Shown here piece after piece: positions 35,981 to 45,031 of a stretch of DNA of 64,000 nt (position 1 is its first letter; every line of letters starts with the position of its first letter). The stretch covers positions 1,116,001-1,180,000 of the forward strand of contig CP046147.1 of the NCBI GenBank assembly GCA_029593915.1, read 5' to 3'. The notes below the pieces were generated by a model. That model was given only the letters and a program-made list of their open reading frames with translations, did not search any database and had not been told where the DNA came from. Position numbers and translations under genes: made by a program. Source of the DNA: Candidatus Lucifugimonas marina. GTDB taxonomy: Bacteria; Chloroflexota; Dehalococcoidia; Lucifugimonadales; Lucifugimonadaceae.

Positions 35981-37288
35981 TTAGTCGGCTGGGTTGGGTT
36001 TCTTCGGCCGTCGAGTCAACGCCAACAAGACTATTGCGATCACGGCAGCTGCGGTGAAGGTGGGGAAGGTCGCCTCATAGGATCCGGTGTAGTCGAATAT
36101 GAGACCTGCCCCGATGGCTCCTATCGCTTGACCACCGCTCACGAAAGGTTCAGTAGCACCTCGGATCGCGCCGAGCGAATTTCTGCCGAAGTAGTGAGCC
36201 ACAGCAACTGGTGGAACAACGAGAAGCCCTCCGAGCCCTATTCCAAACAAAGCTGCTGCCGTGAACGCCATCGCTGGTGTGTCGACGAGTAAGAACAGCA
36301 GCGCCATTCCTCCAAGCCATGCAGCAGTTGCTGAGTAGACGATTTTCACTGGCAGTCGATCAAGGAGGTTGCCCCACAGGATGCTTCCTACTGCGGTTCC
36401 ACCGGCCATTACGGTGAGTGCGGAAGCGGCTATCGACGGACTAATGCCGTGGTCGCGTAAGAAAGCTGCCTGATGAATGTTCACCCCGGTGTGGATGAAA
36501 AATACTAACCCGCCGACTAACGCAAGAGTCCACATTGCGGGAGTGCGCATCGCCTCTTTCAGTGTCCATTGTTCTTCTTGTTCCGCTGCAGTTTTGATCG
36601 AGTCTTCACCGTTTTTGTCGGCGGAACTTTCGTCACCATCGGGAGTCAGTCCAACATCCTCAGGCTTGTTGACGAACACGAACAAGGTGAGCGGTAGAGC
36701 TATTACCCAAACTGAAATTCCCATCCAGAACCACGCCATTCTCCAATCGCCGTCGCTGGCATTCATGAATAGCTGTGCGAACAACGGAAAGAGTCCCATT
36801 CCAAGTGAATGCGACACACCGAGAATGGAAGACGAGCGCCCCCGCATTCGAACGAACCATTGAGCAACTGCGGTTGATCCGCCGATCTGAAGAGGTGCCT
36901 GAAACATGAGTCGGCCGGCACCGAACAGAAGATAAAAGCTGATCGGATTGGTGGTCCAGCGAAGTGAAAGAATCACTGCCCCGAGCAAGAAGACGGACGA
37001 AGCCATCAAGACTCTCGCACCGTACCGCTGGAGTATCCAACCCGCCAAAGGCGATACGAACATCGAAACTACGCCAGCAGCGGCTGCTGCACCAACGATA
37101 AGTGTTCGACTCCAACCGAGATCTTCGCTCATCGGGAATACGAACACCGCGATTGTTAGCGTGGCAGCGGCGTTTCGAACGAACATCGTCGAACCTGCTG
37201 CGAGCACAACTGCCCAGCCGTAGAAGAATGGCGTACGTGCAGCTAAAACGATTCGGGGATCTGAATAATTGCTGGGGGGCGGGTTCAT
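35981..37288 (-). CDS. MFS transporter
   Basis: A 435-residue carrier with about twelve transmembrane helices and a long central loop around residues 205-235 (acidic, with EDVGLTPDGDESS). The N-terminal segment FFYGWAVVLAAG is similar to that of the other MFS protein at 51.8 kb (VFYGWWVALAGA), so these belong to one subfamily, of the monocarboxylate/oxalate-formate antiporter type. It lies 60 bp upstream of the split TPP decarboxylase on the same strand. The start ATG 37288 is preferred over the upstream in-frame TTG. Predicted substrate: an organic acid, by context. Confidence 0.86.
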   Translation of the reverse strand: MNPPPSNYSDPRIVLAARTPFFYGWAVVLAAGSTMFVRNAAATLTIAVFVFPMSEDLGWSRTLIVGAAAAAGVVSMFVSPLAGWILQRYGARVLMASSVFLLGAVILSLRWTTNPISFYLLFGAGRLMFQAPLQIGGSTAVAQWFVRMRGRSSSILGVSHSLGMGLFPLFAQLFMNASDGDWRMAWFWMGISVWVIALPLTLFVFVNKPEDVGLTPDGDESSADKNGEDSIKTAAEQEEQWTLKEAMRTPAMWTLALVGGLVFFIHTGVNIHQAAFLRDHGISPSIAASALTVMAGGTAVGSILWGNLLDRLPVKIVYSATAAWLGGMALLFLLVDTPAMAFTAAALFGIGLGGLLVVPPVAVAHYFGRNSLGAIRGATEPFVSGGQAIGAIGAGLIFDYTGSYEATFPTFTAAAVIAIVLLALTRRPKKPNPAD

Positions 37289-37505
37289 TTCAACGATAGG
37301 GTGCGAGGAAAATAGGTCAGAAAACAATCGGAAGCGTGGATGCTAGCAGTCGAGAGAGCTCGAATGTTCCTCAGAATTAGCCACTACCGCTGGTAAAGTG
37401 GTTACCCGAAACGTTTGATCGGGCCGTCGTTTGCCGTATGTAAGTGGTAAATTCCGACCTGCGATTTGATCTTTAGTAACTACTGGTAAGAGCAGCAAGC
37501 GAAAT

Positions 37506-40184
37506 ATGTCACCTGAATCAACTTCATTCGATGCCAAGCGATCTTTTGAAACAGCAGATGGAACGGTCAACTACTACGACCTGTCTGTTCTCGAAGACGC
37601 TGGATTAGTCGATATTGCCAAGACTCCTTACTCGATCAGGGTGCTGCTCGAGAATGCGCTGAGAAAAGCAGACGGCGGCCCGGCTACCGACGATCATGTG
37701 AAGCTCGTTGCATCGTGGCGACCCGACAACAAGCCTGTAAGTGAATTTCCTTACATGCCGGGCAGGGTAGTGCTGCAAGACTTCACCGGAGTTCCGGTTG
37801 TTGTCGATATCGCTGCCATGCGAGACGCCGTGAAAAACGCTGGTGGCGATTCTTCGATCATCAACCCGATTGTTCGTTCCGACATGGTCATCGACCACTC
37901 AGTGCAGGTCGACTATTTCTCAAACGCTGGTGCGTTGGCTATGAACATCGAACGTGAGTTCGAACGCAACACGGAACGCTATCAACTGCTCAAATGGGCA
38001 CAGGGTGCATTCGACAATCTGAAAATTATTCCACCCGGTGCGGGAATCGTTCACCAGGTGAACCTCGAATTCCTTGCTGAAGCAATTCTTTCTGAAGAGA
38101 CTGCCGATGGCGGTCGAGTGGCATTCCCTGACACCTGTGTTGGAACCGACTCGCACACAACTATGGTCAATGGGTTGGGTGTGCTTGGTTGGGGTGTGGG
38201 TGGAATTGAAGCCGAGGCTGTGATGCTCGGCCAGCCTTACTACATGGTTGTTCCTGAAGTAGTCGGTGTTCGACTCACCGGTGAACTGCCAGAAGGTGCG
38301 ACTGCAACCGACCTTGTGCTCGGTATCGTTCAAATGCTCCGTGAAGAGGGAGTTGTTGAGAAGTTCGTAGAGTTCTACGGCCCGGCTCTCGATGGTTTGC
38401 CACTAGCTGATCGAGCAACTATTGCGAACATGGCCCCAGAATACGGCGCCACCTGTGGTTTCTTCCCAATCGACGATCAGACGTTGAAGTACATGCGTGA
38501 CACTGGTCGAGATGACTCGACGGTTGAACTCGCTGAAAAATACGCCAAAGCAAACTCGTTCTTCTATGATCCTGTGAATGAACCTGAGTACTCGGTTTCG
38601 CTCAGTTTCGATCTTTCGAGCACTGTTCCGGCACTTGCAGGACCAAAGCGTCCGCAGGATCGACTTGCGTTGGCTGAGGTTGGCGACAATTTCACGTCAT
38701 CATTCGCGAACGCTTCTGACCACAAACACGAAGTTGAAGTTGATGGTGAGAAGGGCGCTGTTGGTGACGGATCGGTTGTTATCGCTGCGATTACAAGCTG
38801 TACAAATACATCTAACCCATCGGTAATGGTCGGCGCTGGCTTGCTGGCACGAAACGCCCGCAAGCGAGGACTGAACCGCAAGCCGTGGGTGAAGACAAGT
38901 CTTGCTCCTGGCTCGACTGTCGTAACTCGATATCTTGAGGCTGCAGGTCTGAACGAAGACCTCGACGCACTCGGATTCAATACTGTTGGTTACGGTTGCA
39001 CAACCTGTATTGGTAACTCTGGTCCGCTTCCGCAATCGGTAGCTGACGCTGTGAACGACAATGAATTGACGGCTGCCGCTGTTGTTAGCGGTAACCGAAA
39101 CTTCGAAGGTCGAGTTCACCCGCAGGTAAAGGCTAACTATCTGGCATCGCCGGTTTTGGTAGTTGCTTACTCGCTGGTGGGTAAAGTCGACACTGATCTC
39201 GTTCATCAGCCGCTGGGTCAAGACGATCAGGGCGAAGACGTGTACTTGAAGGATATTTGGCCTTCACAGAAAGACATCGCCGACACGATTGCGAACTCGC
39301 TGACTGCCGATATGTTCAACGAACAGTACGGCACGGTATTTGCTGGCTCGCAGGAATGGCAGGATCTGCCCGCTCCTAGCGGAATGAACTTTGATTGGGA
39401 TCGTGAGTCGACTTACATTCAGGAGCCTCCATACTTTGAAAACTTCGGTGATGAGCCGACTGTTCGACCTGAAGTTATGGGCGCTCGTGTACTCGTTGGC
39501 TTCGGTGATTCTGTTACTACGGATCACATCTCACCAGCGGGAGCGATTCCGCCGAGTGCACCTGGTGGTCAGTTCTTGGTTGGTAACGATGTCCCGCGTA
39601 GGGAATTCAACTCGTACGGATCACGACGTGGTAATCACGATGTGATGGTTCGAGGTACTTTCGGAAACATCAGGCTTCGCAACAAGCTCACTCCCGATAT
39701 GGAGGGTGACTGGACCGTGCACCAGCCTGATGGCGAACAGATGCGAATTTTTGAAGCCTCTGAGAAGTATCAGGCTGAGGGCGTTCCGCTGATCGTACTT
39801 GCCGGTAAAGAATACGGAACCGGTAGCTCGCGAGACTGGGCTGCGAAGGGCCCGATGCTATTGGGTGTTCGTGTTGTTATCGCTGAGAGCCTTGAGCGAA
39901 TTCACCGGTCAAACTTGATCGGTATGGGAGTACTTCCACTCGTTTACACGAATGGCGATACTGCTGAATCGCTGGGTCTCGACGGATCTGAGTCTTACGA
40001 CATCCCAGGTATCGGAAACTCGGTTGAGCCTGGCTCGACGATTACAGTCACTGCGACATCTAGCGATGGATCGGTTACTAAGTTCGATGCTCTGGTGCGA
40101 ATCGACACTGCGATTGAGAACGAGTACTACCGAAACGGCGGCTTGCTGCCTTACGTTCTTCGTCAGATGATGGCCGAGGCGTAA
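37506..40184 (+). CDS. acnA: aconitate hydratase AcnA
   Basis: An 892-residue monomeric aconitase of the AcnA/IRP type, which interconverts citrate and isocitrate in the TCA cycle. The 4Fe-4S cysteines are C432 (ITSCTNTSNP), C498 and C501 (GCTTCIGNSG). The swivel domain holds GDSVTTDHISPAG and KEYGTGSSRDWAAKG, with the substrate-binding Arg and Ser. Length matches the family. It is monocistronic: a 180-bp upstream gap that should hold its promoter and a strong terminator at 40220-40250. The start is ATG 37506, with a weak ribosome binding site. Confidence 0.97.
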   Translation: MSPESTSFDAKRSFETADGTVNYYDLSVLEDAGLVDIAKTPYSIRVLLENALRKADGGPATDDHVKLVASWRPDNKPVSEFPYMPGRVVLQDFTGVPVVVDIAAMRDAVKNAGGDSSIINPIVRSDMVIDHSVQVDYFSNAGALAMNIEREFERNTERYQLLKWAQGAFDNLKIIPPGAGIVHQVNLEFLAEAILSEETADGGRVAFPDTCVGTDSHTTMVNGLGVLGWGVGGIEAEAVMLGQPYYMVVPEVVGVRLTGELPEGATATDLVLGIVQMLREEGVVEKFVEFYGPALDGLPLADRATIANMAPEYGATCGFFPIDDQTLKYMRDTGRDDSTVELAEKYAKANSFFYDPVNEPEYSVSLSFDLSSTVPALAGPKRPQDRLALAEVGDNFTSSFANASDHKHEVEVDGEKGAVGDGSVVIAAITSCTNTSNPSVMVGAGLLARNARKRGLNRKPWVKTSLAPGSTVVTRYLEAAGLNEDLDALGFNTVGYGCTTCIGNSGPLPQSVADAVNDNELTAAAVVSGNRNFEGRVHPQVKANYLASPVLVVAYSLVGKVDTDLVHQPLGQDDQGEDVYLKDIWPSQKDIADTIANSLTADMFNEQYGTVFAGSQEWQDLPAPSGMNFDWDRESTYIQEPPYFENFGDEPTVRPEVMGARVLVGFGDSVTTDHISPAGAIPPSAPGGQFLVGNDVPRREFNSYGSRRGNHDVMVRGTFGNIRLRNKLTPDMEGDWTVHQPDGEQMRIFEASEKYQAEGVPLIVLAGKEYGTGSSRDWAAKGPMLLGVRVVIAESLERIHRSNLIGMGVLPLVYTNGDTAESLGLDGSESYDIPGIGNSVEPGSTITVTATSSDGSVTKFDALVRIDTAIENEYYRNGGLLPYVLRQMMAEA

Positions 40185-40219
40185 ACAGTTCGTAGCTGTT
40201 TAATCGACAAGCGAATATG

Positions 40220-40250
40220 AAAAGGGGAAGCCATTCGGCTTCCCCTTTTT
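40220..40250 (+). terminator. rho-independent terminator after acnA
   Basis: AAAAGGGGAAGCC pairs perfectly with GGCTTCCCCTTTT around a four-base ATTC loop and runs into a T-tract. It may work on both strands, serving the convergent epimerase gene as well. Confidence 0.9.
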
Positions 40251-40285
40251 CGTTGTAGCTTTTGAGAAACGCTTAGGACTGCTGC

Positions 40286-41221
40286 CTATGAATTGTGTCC
40301 CCAGCGATCCGAACGAGTGGCGATTAACTCCTGGTACAGCACATCGCTAAGATTCTCGTAAACCCATTCGAAACCTGCCGCTCGCAGAGTCTCGGGGAAC
40401 GCTCGTTGGCTTGAGAGCATTGTTTCTTCGCCCATCTCTCCAAATACCAACTTGATTATCGGCGCGGGAACTTGGAACCACGCTGGTCGAGAAAGGGTTC
40501 TCGACATCAACTTGGTGAACTCTTCGTTTCGTACGGGAGTTGGGGCTGTGAAGTTCACGGGGCCGGATATCGCATCTTGACCGAGTAGGAACGATAGCCC
40601 GTTGATTACATCTGGAAGTGATATCCAAGGCCACCATTGTCGGCCGTTGCCAAGCTTGCCACCGAGAGCTGTTTGAAAAGGCACTCGGACTTTAGCCAGC
40701 AATCCACCCTGTCGGGAAATTATCAATCCGAAACGGGCATGTACAACTCGTATTCCTGCCTCACGAGCGGCGTCAGCGGCTGATTCCCACCTGATGGCGG
40801 TGTCGGCTAGAAAGCCTTCACCCGGTGGAGATTCTTCTGTGAGGGGCTCTTCACCTCTATCACCATAGAAACCCACCGCCGATGCTACGATTAGAACTTT
40901 GGGAGGCGAGGGGAGACCTGCAAGGGCTTGAGACAGGAGACGGGTAGAACGAACTCGGCTCTCTCGAATGAGCAGCTTGCGTTCGGCGCTCCACCGGCTG
41001 CCAGCTATGGAGACTCCACCGAGATGGATCGCAGCGTCAATCGAACCGAGCATTCGAGAATCGAACGCACCGTGCTCAGGATCCCACGCAAATTCTGCGA
41101 TAGGTGCGTCAGGATTCGGCTCACGCCTAACGAGCTGTACTACCTGATGACCGTCGTACACGAGGGTTTCGATCAGGTTGCTGCCAACCATTCCAGATCC
41201 ACCCGATACGAGAATTCTCAT
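40286..41221 (-). CDS. TIGR01777 family epimerase-like NAD(P)-binding protein
   Basis: A 311-residue extended-SDR protein of the TIGR01777/YfcH type. Features: RILVSGGSGMVGSNL cofactor loop at the N-terminus, HLGGVSIAGSRWS, SAVGFYGDRG (Tyr in the active-site strand), RFGLIISRQGG and the ending VPAPIIKLVFGEMGEE with the C-terminal DUF1731-like segment. The biological role of the family is poorly known, often linked to cell-division inhibitor SulA-like annotation without proof. Single gene, convergent with acnA across the terminator. ATG 41221. Confidence 0.9.
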   Translation of the reverse strand: MRILVSGGSGMVGSNLIETLVYDGHQVVQLVRREPNPDAPIAEFAWDPEHGAFDSRMLGSIDAAIHLGGVSIAGSRWSAERKLLIRESRVRSTRLLSQALAGLPSPPKVLIVASAVGFYGDRGEEPLTEESPPGEGFLADTAIRWESAADAAREAGIRVVHARFGLIISRQGGLLAKVRVPFQTALGGKLGNGRQWWPWISLPDVINGLSFLLGQDAISGPVNFTAPTPVRNEEFTKLMSRTLSRPAWFQVPAPIIKLVFGEMGEETMLSSQRAFPETLRAAGFEWVYENLSDVLYQELIATRSDRWGHNS

Positions 41222-41572
41222 ACGTAGCCTAATTTCATGTAGTGAGCACAGATCGTGATGAAGCGCGAATCGATAGTTTAGAACTTTCTAGTTCACAGGC
41301 TGCATTTCAACGGCTACACGATAGAGCGATTGTTGATGATGAGTTACCCAATTTCGCAGTAAGGACCGATCATTGGTTGCCAAATCGGCAAAAGCATTTT
41401 TAGTCGACTGCCACCTCTGACTAAGTTTTCTCGTTCAAATTGCGGGAATGAATACGTCATTTCTGCAATGAGAAGTCCTCGATTTTCCTAATCGAGTTCG
41501 CGGATGCCGGCGATTCGATGCTGGCTAACAACCGGCAGAGTTATATGAGTAAGTCGAATCTTTGGAGGGGAA
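41222..41572. other. 351-bp gap between the epimerase and receiver-like genes
   Basis: The two flanking genes diverge, so both promoters should be here. I see a short palindrome TTGCC-AAATC-GGCAA at 41377-41391 and the ribosome binding site GGAGGGG just before the receiver-like gene. I see no open frame with coding character, no tRNA and no member of the repeat families found elsewhere. Confidence 0.5.
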
Positions 41573-42226
41573 ATGTCAAAGGTCCTTCGATTCCCGAGTG
41601 GTGGAAAAAGACGAGTGGTTCGTCGAGTTGTTCGTCGTGCTCCCGTAGCGCGAGCTGTGGCACCTCGAGCGAATGTGCGCAGGACACCAGCCCGTGTCGT
41701 GCAGCAACCGATTACTCGTCGACGTACTGAGCGTCCAGAAATCGATGCTCCCGGCAAGATCGCTATCTATGCCGGTTTTGAGTTCGACCACGAGATACAT
41801 CAGTGTCTCGATCCGCTCGACAGCGTGATGATCGCTGGAACCGCAGATAACTCTCAGTCGATGGTCGCGATGACTGCGATGGCGAAAGCCGATCTAGCGA
41901 TTATCGAACTAGATTGTGGTGGAGAGCTTCAAGGCTTGGCAGTTGCTCGGGCGATCGCAGCTAACTCTCCTGCAACGGGAATCATGATTTACACGCCAGC
42001 TCTAAACCCACGAGCGTTCAAAGCTCTATGGGTATACGGTTCTCAAAAGTGGTCGATCATCACTTGGGCATCGCTCGCTAATCCTGCACACGTCCGAGCC
42101 ACCGTGAAATCGGCTGTTCGTGGGCTTACTTGGACCGAACCAGGTGTACAGCGCCAGTGGTCGGAACTTGGCGACCGACCTCGTAGTATCGAAGACCGTC
42201 AATCAGTCATGCGCGCCGTGGTGTAG
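41573..42226 (+). CDS. receiver-like (pseudo-response-regulator) protein with Arg-rich tail
   Basis: A 217-residue protein. Residues 1-55 are very rich in Arg, Val, Pro and Ala (RRVVRRVVRRAPVAR), probably disordered and nucleic-acid or membrane binding. Residues 61-190 follow the layout of a receiver domain, with ADLAIIELDCGG where the phosphorylated DLxxLDxxMP usually lies. Position E112 replaces the Asp, the acidic pocket is poor, and no VTKP lysine is seen, so phosphorylation looks impossible. Residues 185-192 (GLTWTEPGV) end the fold. Strong ribosome binding site (GGAGGGG). Ends at a bidirectional terminator. Function unknown. Confidence 0.7.
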   Translation: MSKVLRFPSGGKRRVVRRVVRRAPVARAVAPRANVRRTPARVVQQPITRRRTERPEIDAPGKIAIYAGFEFDHEIHQCLDPLDSVMIAGTADNSQSMVAMTAMAKADLAIIELDCGGELQGLAVARAIAANSPATGIMIYTPALNPRAFKALWVYGSQKWSIITWASLANPAHVRATVKSAVRGLTWTEPGVQRQWSELGDRPRSIEDRQSVMRAVV

Positions 42227-42241
42227 ATAATTATTTGAATC

Positions 42242-42283
42242 AAAAAGCCCTCGGAATTCAAACGAACTCCGAGGGCTTTTTTT
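42242..42283. terminator. bidirectional rho-independent terminator
   Basis: AAAAAGCCCTCGGA pairs perfectly with TCCGAGGGCTTTTT across a 12-base loop. Seven T on the plus strand and five on the minus strand let it serve both the receiver-like gene and the convergent RidA-like gene. Confidence 0.9.
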
Positions 42284-42306
42284 GTTTTTGGTTTTATGTC
42301 GAGACG

Positions 42307-42963
42307 TTAGCTTCGAGCAGCCGATACCTGTTCAAGAACCTTAGGTGGCAGTGGGAAGATCCAGCCACGGTTCTGAATGATCGCCTTAGAAAGCTCAGGT
42401 GGAATAGCCACGATGATTTCGGGCTCGATTGAGAATCGACCTGTGAAACCACCAATTGCGCTTCGAGCGTGAACTCCGCCATAGTTCTGGTCTTCACCGT
42501 CGTTGGCAAATTCACCCTTGCCGCCGCCGAAAACTGACTGCCAGCGTTCCGAGAATCCGTTCATGACTGCTGGGCCACCATTGAACGCAACGTCGGTTGA
42601 AACAACCATTCCGAGAGCCTTGACGGTGTAGATAACGTCGTTCAAGTCTCCGCCTTCACCACCGCAAGTCAGGCCCCAGTGCAGACGCTTGATCATTGAG
42701 TTGGCGACCCACTCTGCGGCGTCCTGACCCTCTTTGATGCGGTCTGGATCATCGTACATCTGACCGGGACCATAGCCGTGGCCGGAGAGGTAAACGAGTC
42801 CGGACTCGTGGAAGACGATTCCGCAGATTCCAGCGCCTTTCAGGCTGGTTACGTTGTCTTCAAACGATCCAAGATCCATGTTGAGATCGTTGATTCGGTC
42901 GTAGACGTCGAAGTCACGTTTCAGATGATCAGGGACAATCGAATTGTCGTAGAACTTACCCAT
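42307..42963 (-). CDS. RidA/YjgF/L-PSP-like protein, enlarged
   Basis: A 218-residue protein whose core resembles the Rid superfamily: LVYLSGHGY strand, GGDLNDVIYTVKALGMVVSTD, and a carboxylate-binding Arg in HARSAIG followed by FSIEPEIIVAIPP. Rid proteins deaminate reactive enamine and imine intermediates or act on related small molecules. Usual members are near 130 residues; this one has an N-terminal extension of about 45 residues and an insert (GGGKGEFANDGEDQNYGG) before the Arg. It precedes the convergent terminator. It may belong to the same transcript as the two TIM-barrel isomerases upstream, about 70 bp away. Confidence 0.78.
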   Translation of the reverse strand: MGKFYDNSIVPDHLKRDFDVYDRINDLNMDLGSFEDNVTSLKGAGICGIVFHESGLVYLSGHGYGPGQMYDDPDRIKEGQDAAEWVANSMIKRLHWGLTCGGEGGDLNDVIYTVKALGMVVSTDVAFNGGPAVMNGFSERWQSVFGGGKGEFANDGEDQNYGGVHARSAIGGFTGRFSIEPEIIVAIPPELSKAIIQNRGWIFPLPPKVLEQVSAARS

Positions 42964-43034
42964 TCAGAGTTTCCTTTTCTGTTGATTGGGGTTGGTGGTC
43001 GAAAATGTGAAACAGGATGATTCTTTATAGAGGA

Positions 43035-43880
43035 TCATTCCTCGTTCAGTAGCTTGTTCAGATAATCAGCAGCGTCTGAAAGTGCTTCGTCTGCGGGGCG
43101 ATTCCCATCCCCCTTATTCTCGTAGACGATTGAAATCGGACCTTCAAAATCAGCATTTTTCAGCGTTCGAACTATACGTGGATAGTCGAGCCATTGCTCG
43201 TCTCCGGGCTCAGCGAAATAGAATTTTGCACGAACCATGCTTGCTAGCGGCGCACACGTTTCGATTGATTCATACAGTTCTGTCTGAGCCTGATTGGCGT
43301 GTAGGGAGTGATCGAATCCGCCTGAACCCGGTGACCCTTGAAACTGACCAGTGTCCAGAACATGCTTCAGCGCGGGGCTGTTCACTTCATCTAGCATTCG
43401 AACAATCTGGGCACCGGTCGATGGAACCGATCCGTGGTTGTGGTTGTGCAGATAGACGTCAATGCCTGCATCCGCAGCGTGGTCGCAAATTGTCTGAACC
43501 TTGTTCTTTACTGCGTTGAATGTGAACTCCTGCGTTTGCGAACCCACTACTCCATTACCCGCAACGCGCATCTTTGAAATACCGAGATGAGGTAAGACTT
43601 TGATAAGCTCTATTGCGCTTTCGATTTCACTTTGAACCACGGTTATTGGCGATTGGAAGTTAACAATCAAACCGCAATAACCGAGCTGTACTCCACGACT
43701 TTCGATTGAGTGCGCAAGCTCTTGCAGATAGGACGGTTCGTAGCTGGCAAGCAAACGGTCTTCGATGTCGACACCGGCGATCCCAAGCTCTGCGGCTAGA
43801 TCGGCAGCGGCATGAATGGTTCCGTCGGTATTGCCGTGGATGCTGTTGAGCGACAGTGCCTGTAGGTAAATCGGATTCAA
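43035..43880 (-). CDS. sugar phosphate isomerase/epimerase family TIM-barrel protein (copy B)
   Basis: A 281-residue protein of the xylose isomerase-like (AP endonuclease 2) fold. Visible metal-site pieces include Glu in DIEDRLLASY, His in LHNHNHG, Asp/His in HVLDTGQF and Glu in IVYENKGDG. Members isomerise or epimerise sugars or keto acids, or act as inosose dehydratase-like enzymes. It is a paralogue of the neighbour, 19 bp away on the same strand. Both carry the same LHNHNHG and LDTGQ(F/Y) motifs, so the pair arose by tandem duplication. Substrate unknown. Confidence 0.82.
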   Translation of the reverse strand: MNPIYLQALSLNSIHGNTDGTIHAAADLAAELGIAGVDIEDRLLASYEPSYLQELAHSIESRGVQLGYCGLIVNFQSPITVVQSEIESAIELIKVLPHLGISKMRVAGNGVVGSQTQEFTFNAVKNKVQTICDHAADAGIDVYLHNHNHGSVPSTGAQIVRMLDEVNSPALKHVLDTGQFQGSPGSGGFDHSLHANQAQTELYESIETCAPLASMVRAKFYFAEPGDEQWLDYPRIVRTLKNADFEGPISIVYENKGDGNRPADEALSDAADYLNKLLNEE

Positions 43881-43899
43881 TGAGAAGGCTCTCCAGGGA

Positions 43900-44739
43900 C
43901 TACATTTCGTGCTTTGCGAGCATTGAGCGAAGGTAGGAGTTTGCCAATGGAACCGCTGCTGGCTCGTCTAGCTCGTCCTGACCTTCGAACACGATAGACA
44001 TCCAACCGTTGTAGCCCACGTTTTTGATGATCGGCATGATTCGTTCGTAGTCGAGCCACGCCTCTTTGCCGCTGGCGATTCGGTAGATTTTTGCTCGGAC
44101 ATGAACAGCGCGAGGGGCAGAAGTTTCGATAGATCCGTAGAAGTTCCACTGCGGGTCTTCTTGTCCACGTTCACCAAACGAAGCGCCCGGTGAGCCGCGG
44201 TACTGACCGGTGTCGAGAATGTGGGTGTAGTAGGGGTTATCGACATCGTCGAGAAGTCGAATCACCTGATCGCCTGTAGCCGGTATGCAGCCGTGATTGT
44301 GGTTGTGGAGGCCGACGTAAACACCCTTTGACTGACCGTATTCAGCAACTTCCTTCGTTGAAGCAACCAGACGTGGCCATGCCTCTTCTTCGGTCTCGCC
44401 TTCGGGAATCCATGAACCGAACGCTCGAATCATTGGGATACCCATCTTGGCAGCGACATCGATCCATTTCTTCATAAGGTCGATCTGCTCGCGTAGTTCG
44501 TCGCCAGTCTTACCAAAGTTGTTCGAAACTCCGATGTAGCACATGTGAAGACCGCGTTTGAGACAAGCCTGTTTGATCTCTTCAAGGTAGTCGTCATCGG
44601 TCGATGCGAAGTGAGTGAAATGGAGGTCCACTCCGTCCATCTGATACTCGGCGGCTTTGTCGATTATGCCGAGTAGGTCGATCTTGCCCGCGTTAAACGT
44701 GTCGCGGTAGGAGAGTGATTGCAGACTGAGCTTGATCAT
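43900..44739 (-). CDS. sugar phosphate isomerase/epimerase family TIM-barrel protein (copy A)
   Basis: A 279-residue xylose-isomerase-like barrel, first gene of the minus-strand group that includes copy B and the RidA-like gene. Motifs: MDGVDLHFTHF near residue 35, VGLHNHNHGCIPATG, THILDTGQYRGSPGA and MSIVFEGQDELDEP, with the usual Glu/His metal ligands. It is slightly more conserved-looking than copy B in the glycine turns. Two non-identical copies may act on related substrates or as a heterodimer. Start ATG 44739. Confidence 0.83.
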   Translation of the reverse strand: MIKLSLQSLSYRDTFNAGKIDLLGIIDKAAEYQMDGVDLHFTHFASTDDDYLEEIKQACLKRGLHMCYIGVSNNFGKTGDELREQIDLMKKWIDVAAKMGIPMIRAFGSWIPEGETEEEAWPRLVASTKEVAEYGQSKGVYVGLHNHNHGCIPATGDQVIRLLDDVDNPYYTHILDTGQYRGSPGASFGERGQEDPQWNFYGSIETSAPRAVHVRAKIYRIASGKEAWLDYERIMPIIKNVGYNGWMSIVFEGQDELDEPAAVPLANSYLRSMLAKHEM

Positions 44740-45031
44740 TGATTAATTCTTTTCGAGGTCGTGGTCTTGCGCATATGTGAGTTTTGCGACTTCGACACTA
44801 TTTATGACAGTTACATCGCTGAACTCATCGGACTGGAGGGGAATGTACCACCAGAAGAGATCGAATCAAGGCGGTTGTGAATGCTTTTTTATTCTGATGA
44901 GCTTGAATAATCTCATCTGCTTGCGGGCTATCTGCTCAGGCAGGGATCGCGTAAGCTTCTGCGATTGACGCTAAACTGCGCGCTTATTCAACTCTGGTGT
45001 TCGGAACTCTGATGGAGCACGGGCTGACAAT

